A stretch of DNA of 64,000 nucleotides from Thermoflexus hugenholtzii JAD2 (GCF_900187885.1 NZ_FYEK01000022.1:60001-124000), one strand, 5' to 3'. Shown: positions 1-8,754, numbered from the stretch's first letter. Numbers and translations: made by a program. The notes: generated by a model from the letters alone, not told the origin.

Positions 1-1
1 G

Positions 2-196
2 CTGGAGTGGGTGGCCCTGGCCATCGTAATCCTAGCCCTGCTGGGCGCGGTGGCCGCCTATCTCCGCAGTAACCCTGATCTCGTGGGCGGGGCGGTGGCG
101 GAGGCTATCCGCTCGTTCTTCAACCGGCTCTCCGAGACCTTTGGCCCGATCCTCTCGCCCTTCTTCCCGTTCCCCCCGATCCCCCCGACGGCTTGA
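2..196 (+). CDS. C-terminal part (or whole) of a small membrane protein, cut by window edge
   Basis: The reading frame is open to the left edge, so this is either the tail of a larger gene or a 61-aa protein starting at the GTG at 11. It has one hydrophobic segment (Ala/Leu/Val-rich, first ~15 residues from the GTG), then an amphipathic stretch and a Pro/Phe-rich tail ending in PIPPTA. No family is recognisable. The next gene starts 7 bp after the stop, so the two are probably co-transcribed. Function unknown. Confidence 0.45.
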   Translation: MEWVALAIVILALLGAVAAYLRSNPDLVGGAVAEAIRSFFNRLSETFGPILSPFFPFPPIPPTA

Positions 197-203
197 AGGG
201 GCT

Positions 204-686
204 ATGTTGCGAGCCATCCGCTGGGGGCTGGTGATCAGCGGGCTGGGGGCCATCGCCCTGTCCGTCGTCCTCGAGAAGCGGGTCGGGGCCCTGGGGCTGC
301 TTGGGCTGCTGGCCCTTTCTCTGGCCCTGAACCTCTGGCTCCTCCCCCGGGCCCTGGGGCGCGCCTTCGGGAGCTGGCGGCCGCGGCTGCCCCGGCCCGC
401 TCCGCCGCCGGGCCTGGGGGCGACGATCGGGGAGCGGGTGGGGGAAACCGCCCGGACCCTCGTCCGGGCCCTGGAGGGGCCGCCGCCGACGATCGCCTCG
501 GAGGCTCCGGTGGCCTTCCGGTGCCCCACCTGCGGCCGTCGGCTGGCGCGAGGGGAAGCCCGATGCGCCGGGTGTGGTCAGCCGGCCCGGTTCCGGTGCC
601 CTTACTGCGCCCGGGAAGTGGACCCCGGTTGGCGGGGCTGCCCCGCCTGCGGGGCCGCCCTCCCTGCCGCCTGGGAGGGGAGGTGA
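204..686 (+). CDS. Membrane-anchored double zinc-ribbon protein
   Basis: A 160-aa protein. Two hydrophobic segments at about residues 7-22 and 28-48 are followed by a Pro/Arg-rich linker and a C-terminal pair of zinc ribbons: C107/C110 with C121/C124, and C132/C135 with C146/C149. This arrangement is typical of bacterial double zinc-ribbon membrane proteins of unknown function, where the ribbons usually mediate protein contacts. The ATG at 204 follows AAGGGG; an upstream in-frame TTG at 141 would put a basic extension before the membrane segment and overlap the previous gene. Specific role unknown. Confidence 0.7.
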   Translation: MLRAIRWGLVISGLGAIALSVVLEKRVGALGLLGLLALSLALNLWLLPRALGRAFGSWRPRLPRPAPPPGLGATIGERVGETARTLVRALEGPPPTIASEAPVAFRCPTCGRRLARGEARCAGCGQPARFRCPYCAREVDPGWRGCPACGAALPAAWEGR

Positions 687-740
687 TCCGCGGCATCCGA
701 TCGCCGGATTTCGGGCCCAAGGCTCTGTAGGGCGAATGCC

Positions 741-822
741 TCCGGGAGCGGCTTTCGCCGCGACCCTTTGTTCGGATTGAGGGGAAGGGGTTTGGGGCTG
801 AAGGCCCTCCTGCACCGTAGGA
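741..822. repeat. REP-like hairpin repeat (family A)
   Basis: Two imperfect palindromes in tandem: GAGCGGCTTTCGCCGCG and GGGGCTGAAGGCCCTCC. The same motifs recur in intergenic DNA near 12.0, 23.1-23.3, 36.5 and 55.1-55.2 kb. It lies between a stop codon and the ribosome-binding site of the next gene. Confidence 0.6.
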
Positions 823-829
823 GGCCGCC

Positions 830-1879
830 ATGCGACGAGGAGCGCTGTGGATCGCGATCGGATCCATGCTGATCCTCCTGGCTCTGGGCGGCCTCGGCCT
901 GGGGGGATGGTTCGCAGTTCGCGCCGGACGGGCGGGGGATCTGGAGACGGCGCTGATCGGGGGATGTGGAGGAGGGCTGGCGGTCCTCTTCCTGCTGTTC
1001 CTCGGGGTCGGGTTCGTGTCGGAGGGGCTCACCCGCATGGCCGCCACGGTGCATGTCGACGTCGAGCCCCGCGCGGCCCGCCTGGGGGAGACCCTCGCGG
1101 TTCAGATCGCCGTGGAGGCCCATCGCCCCCTGGTCGCCGGCCCCATCCGCCTCCGGCTGATGACGAAGGAATTCATGGCCTTCTGGGTGTGGGACTGGTT
1201 CCGTAAAACCCGCCGGCGGAAGGAGGAGCGGGAGCAGACGCGGGTGGTCCAGGAGATCCGGATCGCCGGCCGTGTCGAGCTCCTCCCCGGGCTTCCCCAG
1301 CGCTACATGGCCGCCCTCACCATCCCGATCGATGGGATGGCCTCGTTCCGGCGGGAGGAGCGAGGCCGCCTCGGCACCGACGTCCACGCCTTCGAATGGT
1401 GGGTGGAGCTGGAGGTCGGGCTGCAGGGGTGGCCGGACGCGTATGAGAAGATCCCGCTCTCCGTCCGGCCCGTCCGGGTATCGCCGGCCCCGGAGGCCCC
1501 GGCGGCGGAGCCTGTTTCGGACCTTCCATCCTCGGACCCTCTGCGGATCACTCTGGCCGCATGGTCTTTCCCGGTAGGCTCCGCCCTGCGGGGATGGGTC
1601 CGCTGGGAGGGCGAGGCGCGGCAGCGGGTGCACGTGGAGGCCGGCTACCGGATCCTCGCCGAGGGGCGGAACTGGACGACCCTCATTGGCCGCGCCGTTT
1701 ATGAGCTTGAGCCCGGCCAGGAGGAAGCGTTCGCCTTTGAGATCCCTTCCGATGGCCCGATCACTTGCTCCGGCGATCTTTATGACATCCGGTGGTTCGT
1801 CCGGGGGATTGCGGACCGTCCCCTTGCCCCGGATCTCTCGGCCGAGGTCGCCGCGCGGGTGGTTCCGGGTTCCATGTAG
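830..1879 (+). CDS. Membrane protein with arrestin-like extracytoplasmic domain
   Basis: A 349-aa protein with two N-terminal membrane segments (about residues 5-30 and 43-66), then a beta-rich region. From about residue 70 the pattern VHVDVEPRAARLGETL resembles the arrestin-like fold of bacterial Spo0M/SpoOM-type proteins. A second beta module begins near residue 240, after a Pro/Ala/Glu-rich linker. The ATG follows AGGAGG with good spacing. A perfect short inverted repeat (GGCAACCGCTTGCGGTTACC) sits directly after the stop. It probably belongs with the flanking envelope genes. The fold assignment is from pattern only; function unknown. Confidence 0.6.
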   Translation: MRRGALWIAIGSMLILLALGGLGLGGWFAVRAGRAGDLETALIGGCGGGLAVLFLLFLGVGFVSEGLTRMAATVHVDVEPRAARLGETLAVQIAVEAHRPLVAGPIRLRLMTKEFMAFWVWDWFRKTRRRKEEREQTRVVQEIRIAGRVELLPGLPQRYMAALTIPIDGMASFRREERGRLGTDVHAFEWWVELEVGLQGWPDAYEKIPLSVRPVRVSPAPEAPAAEPVSDLPSSDPLRITLAAWSFPVGSALRGWVRWEGEARQRVHVEAGYRILAEGRNWTTLIGRAVYELEPGQEEAFAFEIPSDGPITCSGDLYDIRWFVRGIADRPLAPDLSAEVAARVVPGSM

Positions 1880-1920
1880 GGCAACCGCTTGCGGTTACCT
1901 GATCCGATAGGAGGACGTGG

Positions 1921-3132
1921 ATGCGGGGACGCACGGTTCTGATCGGCGGTCTAACGCTGGCCTTCGTCGCCCTGTGCGCCTGCGCCGTTCTGGGCGGCGG
2001 GTTCCTGGCTTACCGGTTCCTGCCGCGCCTGCTCTCGCCTACTCCGACTTCGGAGATCCGAACGCCCACGGCGCGCCCGCCGGCCTCCCCCACTTCCCTC
2101 CCGAGGCCAACGGCCACGGCCACGCTGCCCTCCCCGCCGGATGGGGAGGCCCCTGCCCTGCCGCTCCGGGTGGCCATCCCGGTGGAGGGGGTCGTCGCCA
2201 TCGCCCCGGCCCCCGATGGACGTCTATCGCTGTTTACGGCAAACGGCCAGACCGGGTTTCTGGATCCCCGGACCGGGGAGATTGCGGAGGGGCCCACCGC
2301 CCCGTCGAGGGTGGAGGAGCTGGTCTTCTCCCCGGACGGCGAGGCCTTCGCCCTGCGGACTGCCTCCGAGATCCGCCTGTGGGATATCCCCGGGGCGCGG
2401 ACCCGTTTCACGTTGGCGTTAGAGGAGGAGGTGCGCCGCATCGCCTTCTCCCCCCAGGGCACCCTGTTGCTGGTCGGGGGCACGGACACCTTGAGCGGCT
2501 ACTTCGTGGAGACGGGGCGGCGGGCCTTCGCCTTCGATCTCTATGACGCGGCGGATCAGTTCGTCATGACGCCTGACGAGCGGCTGATCTTCCAGATGAC
2601 CGATCGGGCCTCTGACCTCGAGGTGTGGGACGCTTACACGGGGGAGTGGTGGGGCTCCCTCGAGTTCGAACCCCTCACCGCCATCGCCCTCTCGCCGGAC
2701 GGCCGGCTGCTCGTCGCGGCGGAGAACGAGATGCGCCCGATGGAGGAAGGCTACGAGGCGCCTTTCCCGGCCCGCATCGCCCTCTGGGCGATCACCATCC
2801 GGCCCGAGCAGCAGGAGGTGGAGCTGCGCCTCGCTCAGGAACTCGACTTGGTCCCCGAACTCGAGTATGGGAAGTTCCCCCTCCCCTTGAAAGCGCTGGC
2901 CTTCACCCCGGACGGCCGGCGGATCGTCGGGCTGGCGGACTGGGTGGGGGAGGGGGACACGAACGGCCGGCTCTACGTCTGGGACGCCGGGAGCGGGCGG
3001 ATGATCGGACGGGCGATCCTCCCGCCGCGCCCCTTACGGATCGCCTTAATGGAGGAGGGGCGGTCGATGGCCATCCTCATCGGCTATATGACGGGCGTTG
3101 AGGTTCGCATCTACGAGATCCCGGGGCGTTGA
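1921..3132 (+). CDS. Membrane-anchored WD40/YVTN-type beta-propeller protein
   Basis: A 403-aa protein. A signal anchor (residues ~6-35, containing LCACAVLGGG) is followed by a Thr/Pro-rich linker (TPTPTSEIRTPTARPPASPT) and then repeated blades with the signature SPDG/SPQG/TPDG and L.DIP or VWDA motifs, as in WD40-like propellers. The beta-propeller presumably lies outside the cytoplasmic membrane and acts in protein binding; no enzymatic motif is visible. The start is set by AGGAGG eight bases upstream of the ATG. A 15-bp gap to the next gene suggests one transcript. Confidence 0.7.
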   Translation: MRGRTVLIGGLTLAFVALCACAVLGGGFLAYRFLPRLLSPTPTSEIRTPTARPPASPTSLPRPTATATLPSPPDGEAPALPLRVAIPVEGVVAIAPAPDGRLSLFTANGQTGFLDPRTGEIAEGPTAPSRVEELVFSPDGEAFALRTASEIRLWDIPGARTRFTLALEEEVRRIAFSPQGTLLLVGGTDTLSGYFVETGRRAFAFDLYDAADQFVMTPDERLIFQMTDRASDLEVWDAYTGEWWGSLEFEPLTAIALSPDGRLLVAAENEMRPMEEGYEAPFPARIALWAITIRPEQQEVELRLAQELDLVPELEYGKFPLPLKALAFTPDGRRIVGLADWVGEGDTNGRLYVWDAGSGRMIGRAILPPRPLRIALMEEGRSMAILIGYMTGVEVRIYEIPGR

Positions 3133-3147
3133 TTCGAGGGAGGGAAG

Positions 3148-5019
3148 ATGTGGTCCGCGTGGATGGAGCTGCGCCGGACGGCGGCGGACGCCGTCCGTGT
3201 GTTCATCCTGGGCCCCCAGTGGAGCGGCGTCGGCCTGCTGGCCGACCTCCTCCGCATGGGGACACGGGGGTGGGCCTGGGTCCTGTTGCTGCTCGCCACC
3301 CTGGGGACGGCCTTCGTCTTCACCCTCCCGGGGGCGGCCCCGCAGGCCCGGGAGGGGTTGGCCCATCCGGCCGGGACCGGGCTGCTCACGCTGTGGATGG
3401 CCTTCCTCTGGACCTTGCTGACGGCGACGGCGGGGGATCTGCCGGCGGCCTTCCGGCTGCCAGTCGCGATCTACGGCCTGTTCTACTTCGGCCTGCCGCT
3501 GCTCAGCGCCGCCGCCCCCCATCTGGTGCTTATACCCACGCTGGCCCTTCTGCTGTTCGAGCGGACCCATCCCCGCTCCGCCCTGGCGGGCTGGCCCGGG
3601 CGGCTCCTGTGGGCGCTGGCCCTGGCCCAGTTCCCGCCCCATCCGATCCGCCCCTTCTTGCTCAGTCTGGGGGTCAAGGCGCTGCTGGGGATCGGGCTGA
3701 TGAGCCTTCCCTTCTGGCCCTCGGTGCGGATCTCTCGGATGGCGCGGGGGGGCCTGCTGGCCCTGGGCCTGACGATCCCCTATCTGGCCGCCTGGGGGAG
3801 CGGGCCGGCGGCCACCGGCGAGGGGATCCGGCAGATGCTCGCCGGGGTGTGGGGTCTGAGCGTCCCGGTCTGGCTCTGGCTGGGGGCCAATCTGGTCGAG
3901 GAGGGGGGACGCCTGGGCCATTTCTGGAGCCGCCGGATGGAGCTCCTGCACGCCCGCCCTCGCCTCTTCGGGGCCCTTCCCTTCCTGGCCCTGGCCCTGG
4001 GCGCACTGGCCCTGCCGGCTTTCTGGCCGGAGCTGGGGATGGCGCTGCTGGCACCCCTGGGACCGTGGGGTCCCCTCGCGCTGTATCAAGGGGTCTGGCA
4101 TACCCTTCGAGACTGGCCTCTGGACGCCTATCTGGCGGGCCGGACGGCCGTCGGGGTCCTGTTCGTCCTGGGGCTGGCCGGCCTTGGGATGCGGCGGCGG
4201 ATGGAGCCGGTGGCCTTCGGCCAGCGGTATGTCGCCCTCCTCATCGGCGCGGTGGCCTTTCTCTTCGCCTTCTACCAGGCGTTCTTCGAGGTTGTGGACC
4301 TGGAGCTGCCTCAGCAGTGGTGGCCGCTGCTTCTGGTGATGGTGGCCTGGACATGGGAGCCGTTGAAGGGCCTGCAGGAGCTGCGGGAGGAAGCGGAGGA
4401 TCTGCTGGAGTGGATCCTCGCGGCCGGGCTGCTGTTGCTCACCGCCGTCATGGCCCGGCAGCTCGAGGATCCAGAGGGGCTGGTCCGGAACACCGCCCTG
4501 TGGCCGCTGCTGGGGGCGATGGCCTGGGGCTTCCCCTACCTGCTGTTCACCGCCCTGCAGGCCGCCCGGGGCGTGGAGGGAGAAGGGACTGTCTCCCCGG
4601 TTCGCCCCTTCCTGTTGGGCTATGGCCTGATGCTCCCGTTGGCCTCTCTGCTCCCCCTGGAGGACCGCTATCTGCCCCCGCTGGCCTTCTGGCTGGGGAG
4701 CCTGCTGCTCCCGCCGCCGGAGGGTTCGCGGATCGATCGCTGGATGCACGGGGCGTGGATCGGGTTGGGGGCGGTGGCCTTCCAGGTGGTGCCCTGGATC
4801 CTGCCCCTGCCGGTCCTTCCGTGGGCGGGGGAGTGGCTGGAGCGCCTCTACCACCGGACCCCCCTGGAGTTCCTGAGCGCGGTCTATTTCATCCGGGCGG
4901 CGGGGGCGCTGCTCGCGGCCCTTCCCCTGGCGATCCGAACGGGCCCCGGATGGCGCGGGCGGATCGGCGGGATCCTCGGCGCGCTGCTGTGGGGGCTCTG
5001 GTCCGTCCGTGCGCCCTGA
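3148..5019 (+). CDS. Large polytopic membrane protein of unknown function
   Basis: A 623-aa protein dominated by Leu/Ala/Gly/Trp-rich hydrophobic stretches, with roughly 14-16 potential membrane helices spread over the whole length and short charged loops. I see no transporter signature, no nucleotide-binding motif and no catalytic motif. The ATG follows GAGGGAAG. It comes 15 bp after the beta-propeller gene, so the two may form an envelope complex (inference from position only). A very long open frame on the opposite strand here is a composition artefact. Confidence 0.65.
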   Translation: MWSAWMELRRTAADAVRVFILGPQWSGVGLLADLLRMGTRGWAWVLLLLATLGTAFVFTLPGAAPQAREGLAHPAGTGLLTLWMAFLWTLLTATAGDLPAAFRLPVAIYGLFYFGLPLLSAAAPHLVLIPTLALLLFERTHPRSALAGWPGRLLWALALAQFPPHPIRPFLLSLGVKALLGIGLMSLPFWPSVRISRMARGGLLALGLTIPYLAAWGSGPAATGEGIRQMLAGVWGLSVPVWLWLGANLVEEGGRLGHFWSRRMELLHARPRLFGALPFLALALGALALPAFWPELGMALLAPLGPWGPLALYQGVWHTLRDWPLDAYLAGRTAVGVLFVLGLAGLGMRRRMEPVAFGQRYVALLIGAVAFLFAFYQAFFEVVDLELPQQWWPLLLVMVAWTWEPLKGLQELREEAEDLLEWILAAGLLLLTAVMARQLEDPEGLVRNTALWPLLGAMAWGFPYLLFTALQAARGVEGEGTVSPVRPFLLGYGLMLPLASLLPLEDRYLPPLAFWLGSLLLPPPEGSRIDRWMHGAWIGLGAVAFQVVPWILPLPVLPWAGEWLERLYHRTPLEFLSAVYFIRAAGALLAALPLAIRTGPGWRGRIGGILGALLWGLWSVRAP

Positions 5020-5113
5020 GGCCGCATCCTTCTGTTCACAGCCTGTTCACGGGGGCGGAGGAAGATAAGGCCCGAGGGGCTGGGAGATCCGGATCTCACG
5101 CCGGGAGGCTTCG

Positions 5114-5317
5114 ATGGCTGGGATCGAACCGATGTCGCATCGGCGGCTCGTGCGCGTCTACGTGGTCCAGGTCTTCCAGGATCCCGATGGGGCGATCTAC
5201 GGCCGGGTGACGGAGCCGGCCACCATGCGCCAGTGGGTCTTCCGGGACCTCGCGGATCTGCCGGGCATCCTGGGGCAAGGGGTGGAAGGCCTCTCGGAAA
5301 CGCCTCCGGGGAAGTGA
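5114..5317 (+). CDS. Small conserved-looking protein, function unknown
   Basis: A 67-aa protein starting at an ATG preceded by GGGAGG. The sequence VRVYVVQVFQDPDGAIYGRV followed by a short helix (WVFRDLADLPGIL) resembles a small alpha/beta domain of one beta-hairpin plus a helix. I cannot place it in a family. Its stop overlaps a GTG start of another short basic frame (GTGA at 5314-5317), which suggests translational coupling. It sits beside a decayed hicB antitoxin, so a toxin-antitoxin or defence-remnant context is possible but unproven. Confidence 0.45.
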   Translation: MAGIEPMSHRRLVRVYVVQVFQDPDGAIYGRVTEPATMRQWVFRDLADLPGILGQGVEGLSETPPGK

Positions 5318-5442
5318 CCCAGTGGTGGCTCCGCCGCCGAAGGGAGCTCGCCGATTGGAAGGGGGCCATCGTCCGGGCGGCTCGATGGACGGCGCGCCGC
5401 AAGCGCCGCCGGACGAGGCTCCCGATGCGTTCAGAGCCGTAA
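5314..5442 (+). CDS. Possible 42-aa Arg-rich protein coupled to the preceding gene
   Basis: A short frame opening with GTG at 5314, overlapping the previous stop by four bases (GTGA). The product is very basic and Trp-rich (start TQWWLRRRRELADWKG) and ends before a TAA at 5440. The four-base overlap and the codon pattern support translation, but at this length it may be chance. No recognised family. Confidence 0.25.
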   Translation: MTQWWLRRRRELADWKGAIVRAARWTARRKRRRTRLPMRSEP

Positions 5443-5479
5443 GCCCTTAAGAACTGCCTTTGGGGCAAGCAAGCGCGAG

Positions 5480-5665
5480 AATTTTACGTGGTGATCCGAA
5501 CGGGATGAAGACGGGTATTATGTGGGGGAGGTTCCCCAACTGCGAGCCTGCTATCGCCAGGGGCGAACGCTGGAGGAGCTGTTGGAAAATATTCGAGAAG
5601 TTATTCAGATGTGTCTGGAGGAAGGCAAGGAGCCAAGCACGGAGTTCATCGGTTTACAAGGGTAG
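5480..5665 (+). pseudogene. Degraded hicB-type antitoxin gene
   Basis: Reading from 5495 gives DEDGYYVGEVPQLRACY and then QGRTLEELLENIREVIQM, the core of the HicB antitoxin partial-RNase-H fold, ending at a TAG at 5663. The N-terminal strand is destroyed. The bases before it read TTTACGTGGTGATCCGAACG where an intact gene would need roughly TTT ACG GTG GTG ATC GAA CG. One G is therefore missing and one C extra, leaving a TGA at 5492-5494 in the frame of the conserved core. No start codon precedes it and I find no hicA toxin on either side. This is a relic of a HicAB module. Confidence 0.75.
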
Positions 5666-5783
5666 TCATCGAGGGAAGGGCTTCTGGGTAGGACATAAAC
5701 AACCGGAGGCGACCTTCTGCTTTCGTTGGCCGGCGGAGGGCCGCCTCCGGCGTTCATTCGGGAGAGGAGGGTGTTGCGCCTCC

Positions 5784-6812
5784 TTATCCGGTGCCGGCGG
5801 GACCAACGGCCTGACGCAGCGCTTCCCGCAGGCGCTGGATCTCCGGCTCCCAGCGGGCCTCCCCCAGGGCGATCCGCTGGTGCTTGCGGAAGGCCAGCTC
5901 CGTCGCCAGGGCGTAGATCCACCCCAGCCGTCGGAAGGTATCCATATCCCCTCGCAGCAGCGCCCCCCAGCGCATGCCGATCCGTCCGAGGATCGAGGCG
6001 GATTGCCGGTAGAGGGCCTCCGGCAGCACCCCTGCCTCCACCTCCTCCCGCAGATACTGCCGCAGCCAGCGCCGCTCCCGGGTGAGTCCGTAGAGGGCGA
6101 TGGCGAAGATCAGCAGCGCCCCCGCCCAATCGAAGGGAACCCAGAGCAGGCAGACCAGCGGGGACTGAGTGGCTTCGGTCAGGGTGGCCACGGCGTTGTG
6201 CAGGGCGTGGAAGGCCATGGCCCCGCCCAGGCCCAGGACGGGGGCGGTCAGGCGGACCAGGGCCGAGGTCGACAGCCGGGCGGCGGCGAACCCCAGGCCG
6301 GTGAGGGCGGTGAAGGCCGCGTGGTTCAGGCCGAAGAGGAAGGCCCGAGCGATGAAGTTGCCGAACATCCCCCCCAGCCCGCCCGCAGAGGCCGCGCCCA
6401 GAAAATAGAAGACGTTTTCTGTGGCGGCGAAGCCGAAGCCCACCAGGGAGCCGTAGAGGAAGCCGTCGTAGAGGCTGTCGATCTCCCGGCGGTAGAGCAA
6501 AAAGAGCAAAAAAACGAAAAGCCCCTTGAAGAGCTCCTCCGTGAAGGGCGCGACGAGGATGGCGCTCATGGCGCCTCCCGCGCTCTGCCCCAGCGCGGCC
6601 TGGAAGACGGCGACGGCCGGGACCTGGGCACACAGGGAAAGCAAGACCGTAGGGACGCTGCCCCACAGGAAGGCGGCGGCGATCAGCCAGAGGGGCTCCT
6701 TCTCGAAGCGGTCGAACCACCAGGCGAAGGCCGCATAGAGGATCATCGGCCCGAAGGCCAGCACGGGCGCCAGACACAGGGCGATGAGCGGGAATCCTCC
6801 CTGGCTCTCCAT
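5784..6812 (-). CDS. PrsW-family intramembrane metalloprotease, paralogue 1
   Basis: A 342-aa polytopic protein with the PrsW/YhfN-CAAX-like signatures: FDRFEKEP near residues 33-40, the metal-binding pair E92-E93 (FTEELFKG), DGFLYG at 116-121 followed by FGFAATEN (E132), and His residues at 164, 202 and 205. In the PrsW family these residues form the membrane active site used in site-1-type cleavage of membrane substrates such as anti-sigma factors. The C-terminal ~90 residues are a soluble helical extension shared with the next paralogue. It lies 34 bp downstream of that paralogue on the same strand. The substrate is not evident. Confidence 0.85.
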   Translation of the reverse strand: MESQGGFPLIALCLAPVLAFGPMILYAAFAWWFDRFEKEPLWLIAAAFLWGSVPTVLLSLCAQVPAVAVFQAALGQSAGGAMSAILVAPFTEELFKGLFVFLLFLLYRREIDSLYDGFLYGSLVGFGFAATENVFYFLGAASAGGLGGMFGNFIARAFLFGLNHAAFTALTGLGFAAARLSTSALVRLTAPVLGLGGAMAFHALHNAVATLTEATQSPLVCLLWVPFDWAGALLIFAIALYGLTRERRWLRQYLREEVEAGVLPEALYRQSASILGRIGMRWGALLRGDMDTFRRLGWIYALATELAFRKHQRIALGEARWEPEIQRLREALRQAVGPAGTG

Positions 6813-6846
6813 ATCACTTTCTCCCGGTAAAGGATGAACCGGTCGC

Positions 6847-7815
6847 TTACTCCGTCAGGCGGCGCAGGAGCTCGCGCAGGCGCTGGATCTCGCTTTCCCA
6901 GCGGGCCTCGCCCAGGGCGGCCTGCTGGTGCTTGCGGAAGGCCAGCTCAGCGGCGAGCTGGAGCTGCTGTCCGCGCCGCCGCCAGGCCGCCGTGTCGCCC
7001 CGGAGGAGCGGACCCCACCGATAGGTCAGCCAGCCCCCCGGCGAACGGAGGACCTCATACAGGGCCGTCGGGAGAACGCCCGTGGAGACCTCCTCCGCCA
7101 GGTAGCGGGCGATCCAGGTCCGCTCCCGGCCCATCCCGTAGATCACGATGCCGATCAGCAGCAGGACGCCCAGGGCGTTGATCAGGGCCCGCACACCGGC
7201 CAGACCCGGGTTCCAGAGGGTGGGCACGATGGCCAGCTCCCGCAGGCTGTGGAAGGCGATGGCGGCCACGAGGCCCAGGAGGGGCCATGCCGGCCGCGTC
7301 GGGCTCCGGCTCAGTCGGCCCGCCGCCAGCCCCAGGCCGATCCATCCCGTAAAGAAGGCGTGGGCCAAGCCCAGCACCAGCGTCCGCCCGAAAGCCCCCT
7401 CCAGGCTCCAGCCCCGGGCCGGCGCCCCCACGATAGTGTCCGCAGCGGCGAAGGCGAAGCCGGTCAGGGCCCCGTAGAGGAAGCCGTCGTAGAGGCTGTC
7501 GATCTCCCGGGCATACAGGAGGAAGAACCCGGCCAGGAAGAGGGCTTTGATCACCTCCTCCAGGGCTGGCAACATGAGGGCGTTCCCCCAGGTCCCCGCC
7601 CACAGCGGATCGAACAGGGCCGCGCCCCCGGCGAGGGCCAGCGGCCGCAGCAGGGTCACCGCCATCATGGCCAGACTGCCCCAGAGGGTGGCGGCCCCCA
7701 TCAGGGTTAGCGGCTCCTTCTCATAGCGGTCGAACCACCATAACAGCCCTGCGAACAGGACGGTAGGGATCAGCGCCCCGACCATCGCGATCCCCAGCGC
7801 TGCGATCATCTCCAC
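6847..7815 (-). CDS. PrsW-family protein, paralogue 2 with altered active-site residues
   Basis: A 322-aa membrane protein clearly duplicated from, or with, the preceding PrsW gene: FDRYEKEP, E86-E87 (ALEEVIKA), DGFLYG and H152 are retained. Where paralogue 1 has ATEN, this copy reads AADT (Asp126 in place of Glu), and the HALHN motif becomes HSLRE, losing the second His. The C-terminal soluble tail (AFRKHQQAALGEARWESEIQ) matches paralogue 1. The ATG at 7815 follows GGAGGTGG. It may be a protease with relaxed catalysis or a non-catalytic regulatory partner (inference). Confidence 0.8.
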   Translation of the reverse strand: MEMIAALGIAMVGALIPTVLFAGLLWWFDRYEKEPLTLMGAATLWGSLAMMAVTLLRPLALAGGAALFDPLWAGTWGNALMLPALEEVIKALFLAGFFLLYAREIDSLYDGFLYGALTGFAFAAADTIVGAPARGWSLEGAFGRTLVLGLAHAFFTGWIGLGLAAGRLSRSPTRPAWPLLGLVAAIAFHSLRELAIVPTLWNPGLAGVRALINALGVLLLIGIVIYGMGRERTWIARYLAEEVSTGVLPTALYEVLRSPGGWLTYRWGPLLRGDTAAWRRRGQQLQLAAELAFRKHQQAALGEARWESEIQRLRELLRRLTE

Positions 7816-7892
7816 CTCCTTGATCCCGGCGGATTTGGAAAAAGAGACCCAGAGCTCAGCCCGTCGGATTGAACTTCGCGGGCCCCACGCCC

Positions 7893-8723
7893 TCAGCGCG
7901 CCTGGTAAGTGAACACATACAGGTAGGTATAGTTCCCGCTGTCGACGATGTAGCCGGCGAACTTGAGGGTGCCGTCCTCCCGATACGCCTCGAAGGCCAG
8001 GCTCCCGCTGCTATGGCTGTAGTAGCCGGGCTCGTTCACGATGCCGTCCTGGTCAAAGTCCATGTCGATCAGCGCATACTGGAACGGCGTGTAGATCGGC
8101 TGGGCGCCCTGGGAGGTGACCAGGATCCCCTGGAAACTCTGAACCCCAGGGAAGAAGGGGCACGGGAAGAGGGTGTAACCGGGTTGGTCCACCAGGGAAC
8201 AGTCCCGCTGAACCCGGATGGTTGCGAAGGGGAACTGGATGCCGATGGTCCCATCCCCCAGCGCTTGCACCCGGATCGCAGAGCCTGTTCCGGAGGTGAG
8301 GGGGCGGCACTGGTTGGCGTTCACGTCACAGGTGTATCCGCCGGTCTGAACCAGCGTGAAGCCGCCTCCGGTCGTCCCCCCGGACGGTTCGCCTCCCGAG
8401 GGCATCCCGGTGGTCCCGCCGGGCGCAGGCCCCACTGGCCCCCCGGGGCCTCCCTGGGGTCCGCCTCCGGTCGGGCCTCCTCCCATCGGTCCACCTCCCC
8501 CGGGCCCGCCGCCCGGGATGCCGGGCGTGCCCACCGGACGGACGACGGGGGTAGCTGGCCGAACCGGCTGCTGGCCCTGCCCGCGGCTCAACGCGGCGAC
8601 GCCCAGCGCGCACATGCCCAAGCCGATGAGGGCCAGCCCGAGCAGCAGCAGCCCCGCGCATCCCCCGCCTACCACCAATGGAAGCCGGCTTCCGGAAGAT
8701 CCGGATGGCCCTATGTTCGACAT
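7893..8723 (-). CDS. Membrane-anchored secreted protein with Gly/Pro linker and disulphide-bearing C-terminal domain
   Basis: A 276-aa protein. A short cytoplasmic Ser/Gly stretch, one membrane helix (residues ~16-45), then a very regular Gly/Pro-rich linker (repeats of GGGP and GGP, ~residues 60-120), then a ~150-residue beta-rich domain containing four cysteines that probably form disulphides outside the membrane. The C-terminal domain ends in NYTYLYVFTYQAR. No catalytic motif or family is recognised. The start ATG at 8723 follows GGAGGGCG. It may display a binding domain at the cell surface. Confidence 0.65.
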   Translation of the reverse strand: MSNIGPSGSSGSRLPLVVGGGCAGLLLLGLALIGLGMCALGVAALSRGQGQQPVRPATPVVRPVGTPGIPGGGPGGGGPMGGGPTGGGPQGGPGGPVGPAPGGTTGMPSGGEPSGGTTGGGFTLVQTGGYTCDVNANQCRPLTSGTGSAIRVQALGDGTIGIQFPFATIRVQRDCSLVDQPGYTLFPCPFFPGVQSFQGILVTSQGAQPIYTPFQYALIDMDFDQDGIVNEPGYYSHSSGSLAFEAYREDGTLKFAGYIVDSGNYTYLYVFTYQAR

Positions 8724-8754
8724 CGCGCCCTCCTCTCGGAAAGTCAGTGGGATC

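Noticed and set aside
3046-4854. A 602-codon open frame on the minus strand opposite the polytopic membrane protein
   Set aside because: Gln/Gly/Pro/His-rich translation without any domain; the plus-strand frame has proper membrane helices and a ribosome-binding site. It is an antisense shadow caused by high GC.
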